Source: Baffinella frigidus (Eukaryota > Cryptophyceae > Cryptomonadales > Baffinellaceae). From it: a stretch of DNA of 10,538 bases. The position numbers and the translations under genes are program-made. The stretch is from the NCBI GenBank assembly GCA_026770585.1, contig MU646705.1, positions 40,233 to 50,770 of the forward strand. Direction: 5' to 3'. Under the pieces are notes generated by a model that saw only the letters and a program-made list of their open reading frames with translations, did not search any database and had not been told where the DNA came from. Shown in pieces: positions 9,710 to 10,538 of this stretch (position 1 is the stretch's first letter; the number at the start of each line of letters is the position of its first letter).

Positions 9710-9826
9710 CAATCCCAGATGGATCATCCCCCGCTTCCAGGTTTTCTCGAACGAGACCACTCGATTTTGCGCGCCCACCGAACGCGGAAGATGTCTCAGA
9801 CATCACTTCCAGCTTCCCCACCCCTC
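9710..9826 (-). CDS. exon copy KLEVMSET, frameshifted
   Basis: Minus-strand island of 117 nt from CAAAACACAG to donor ATTG|GTAGACC. With two leading bases it reads GVGKLEVMSETSSAF, and then by a 4-nt insertion leaves the frame of its paralogue; that frame continues as AQNRVVSFEKTWKRGMIHLG. The upstream exon (10040-10092) ends with one base, so the start is in frame. Read without correction, the original frame stays open to the donor, so a divergent product is possible. Confidence 0.45.
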
Positions 9827-9834
9827 CTGTGTTT

Positions 9835-10034
9835 TGAGTTTCAGGATTCGGGATTTGGGGATCGGGTTTCTGGTTTCAGGGTCCGGGATTCGGGTTCCGG
9901 GTTTTGTGTTTCAGGTTTCGGGTATCGGGTTTCGGCTTTCAAGTTTCAGTTTTCAGGTTCCGTTTTTCGGGTCCCGGGTTTCGGGTTTCGAGTTTCGGGT
10001 GTATGCTTTCGGGTTTCGGGTTTCGGGTTTCGGG
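9835..10034. repeat. TTTCGGG heptamer block
   Basis: Degenerate TTTCGGG/TTTCAGG/ATTCGGG with four perfect TTTCGGG at 10007-10034. The C for A change removes all stops, which is why two plus frames and one more are open here as GFRVSGF-type ORFs. Putative intron 9827-10039 on minus. Confidence 0.95.
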
Positions 10035-10039
10035 CGGAC

Positions 10040-10092
10040 CCGCGCCAGGACGAAAGGGATTCGCGACCGTGTCGGAGCCCACCTCAATCTTC
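10040..10092 (-). CDS. predicted exon (KIEVGSDTVANPFRPGA)
   Basis: Minus-strand exon of 53 nt with acceptor CCTACACCAG and donor CGG|GTCCGCC. After one leading base it encodes KIEVGSDTVANPFRPGA and leaves one base. It begins with the same residues as the exon at 10155-10235, with silent ATC/ATT and GTT/GTG changes. The upstream exon ends with two bases, so the junction is phase 2; the downstream exon starts with two bases, matching phase 1. Confidence 0.5.
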
Positions 10093-10154
10093 CTGGTGTA
10101 GGGTTTAGGGTTTAGGGGTTAGGGTTTGGGGTTTAGGTTTCAGGATTAACACAC

Positions 10155-10235
10155 AGGTTGTGAGCCCCCCGAGGCGGGCCCGACCGGTCGGAGCCAACCC
10201 CGAGGCGGGCCCGGTCGGAGCCAACCTCGATCTTC
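10155..10235 (-). CDS. predicted exon (KIEVGSDRARLGVGSDR)
   Basis: Minus-strand exon of 81 nt with acceptor GAGCCTGCAACAG and donor-like GTGTGTTAAT. After one leading base it reads KIEVGSDRARLGVGSDRSGP and then PRGAHN plus two bases. An internal duplication of about 31 bp (plus 10167-10226) repeats GVGSDR. Without splicing, a second frame starting at an upstream ATG (MSSDEPATG...) is open through the same DNA, so the first exon could instead be unspliced here. Confidence 0.4.
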
Positions 10236-10240
10236 CTGTT

Positions 10241-10538
10241 GCAGGCTCATCCGAGGACATGTTTAATTTAAAAGAAAATGGCCTATCAAACCGGATTCTG
10301 GTCCTAATTAAGTTCACTTAGGGCCCTAATTGACCTTCGTCCAAGCCCTCTGAACCAACAGGGATTAATTTTCGTTTAGATTGAACATGTCCCCGGATTA
10401 AGGCCAAGGGTGACGTTCATCACTCTTCAAAAGGCTCCGAGGGCAACAAAAAAAGAAGAACAAGAAGTGAGGGGGTTGCGGGGGGGGGCCTACGTTGCAA
10501 CCGTCTCCCCTCTCAGATTCGGTCCCCCCCCCCCCCCC
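10241..10538. other. AT-richer unique DNA, no gene seen; poly-C contig edge
   Basis: Non-repetitive DNA with no convincing exon. On minus it contains a pyrimidine tract (CTTCTTGTTCTTCTTTTTTT near 10450-10470). A short ATG-initiated reading MSSDEPAT ends at the acceptor-like CAACAG. The last 14 bases are C, so the edge may be a sequencing or assembly stop. Confidence 0.5.

Noticed and set aside
9651-10115. Three long plus ORFs reading GFRVSGF-type repeats (up to 154 aa)
   Set aside because: Mostly heptamer translation of TTTCGGG/TTTCAGG; open in several frames at once, as expected for stop-free simple repeat.
1-10140. A functional chromosome-end telomere
   Set aside because: Arrays are short, degenerate and interrupted, and the window ends at both sides without a long perfect TTTAGGG tract; interstitial or subtelomeric repeat is more likely.

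Overview
This is a eukaryotic, probably nuclear, window. It is dominated by degenerate plant/alga-type telomere heptamers (TTTAGGG and variants TTTGGGG, TGTAGGG, TGTGGGG, TTTCGGG, TGTTGAG), with the G-rich strand on plus throughout. TTTAGGG is the telomere repeat of green plants and many algae and also occurs in other protists. GC-rich coding islands and tiny exons suggest a microalga-like protist, but I cannot name the organism. No bacterial operon, rRNA, tRNA or CRISPR is visible.

The main reading is that the non-repetitive islands are mostly exons, and exon copies, on the MINUS strand, and that the heptamer DNA between them is intron. Read on minus, many islands begin right after an AG inside heptamer sequence (typically CCCTAAACCAG or AAAACAG). 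They end at a GT inside heptamer sequence (GTAAACC, GTAACC, GTGAGG, GTGCGT). The islands are open in a protein-like frame, while the C-rich heptamer (CCCTAAA) carries TAA and closes all frames within about three units. Where an island is present in several copies, the copies differ mainly at third codon positions of that frame (AETYRHAQLS x3, VSGDALG x4). Most long plus-strand ORFs are translations of the heptamers or of minisatellites and are not called.

Layout, right to left, which is 5' to 3' for the minus strand. 10.5-10.24 kb: AT-richer DNA with no clear gene. 10.24-9.71 kb: three exons sharing a K-I/L-E-V motif. 9.68-9.05 kb: duplicated and broken exon copies plus a 295-bp element with 64-bp inverted repeats. 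9.0-7.96 kb: a chain of short exons (30, 60, 102, 27, 95 nt, then a 144-nt piece with a stop) whose last five members stay in one frame. 8.06-7.64 kb: an array of CCACGAACAAA-type repeats. 7.53-6.48 kb: four copies of a VSGDALG exon, one running into a transmembrane segment, then two C-terminal membrane exons with stops. 6.42-5.94 kb: unique DNA without a gene. 5.93-4.15 kb: four exons in matching phase, with AETYRHAQLS present three times. 4.07-3.0 kb: a 244-bp imperfect palindrome with 63-bp repeats inside, and several copies of a membrane exon ending GLLSL. 2.8-2.0 kb: a 21-bp minisatellite and one PLUS-strand exon homologous to AETYR. 1.9-0.93 kb: four exons in matching phase ending in a signal-peptide or transmembrane-like segment. 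0.83-0.13 kb: six decayed copies of that last segment.

No protein family could be assigned. Several exons encode hydrophobic helices, so at least part of the locus encodes membrane proteins. Frameshifts, lost splice sites and inverted copies show that much of it is a decaying, tandemly and invertedly duplicated (possibly subtelomeric) exon cluster. All exon calls are ab initio readings without transcript support.
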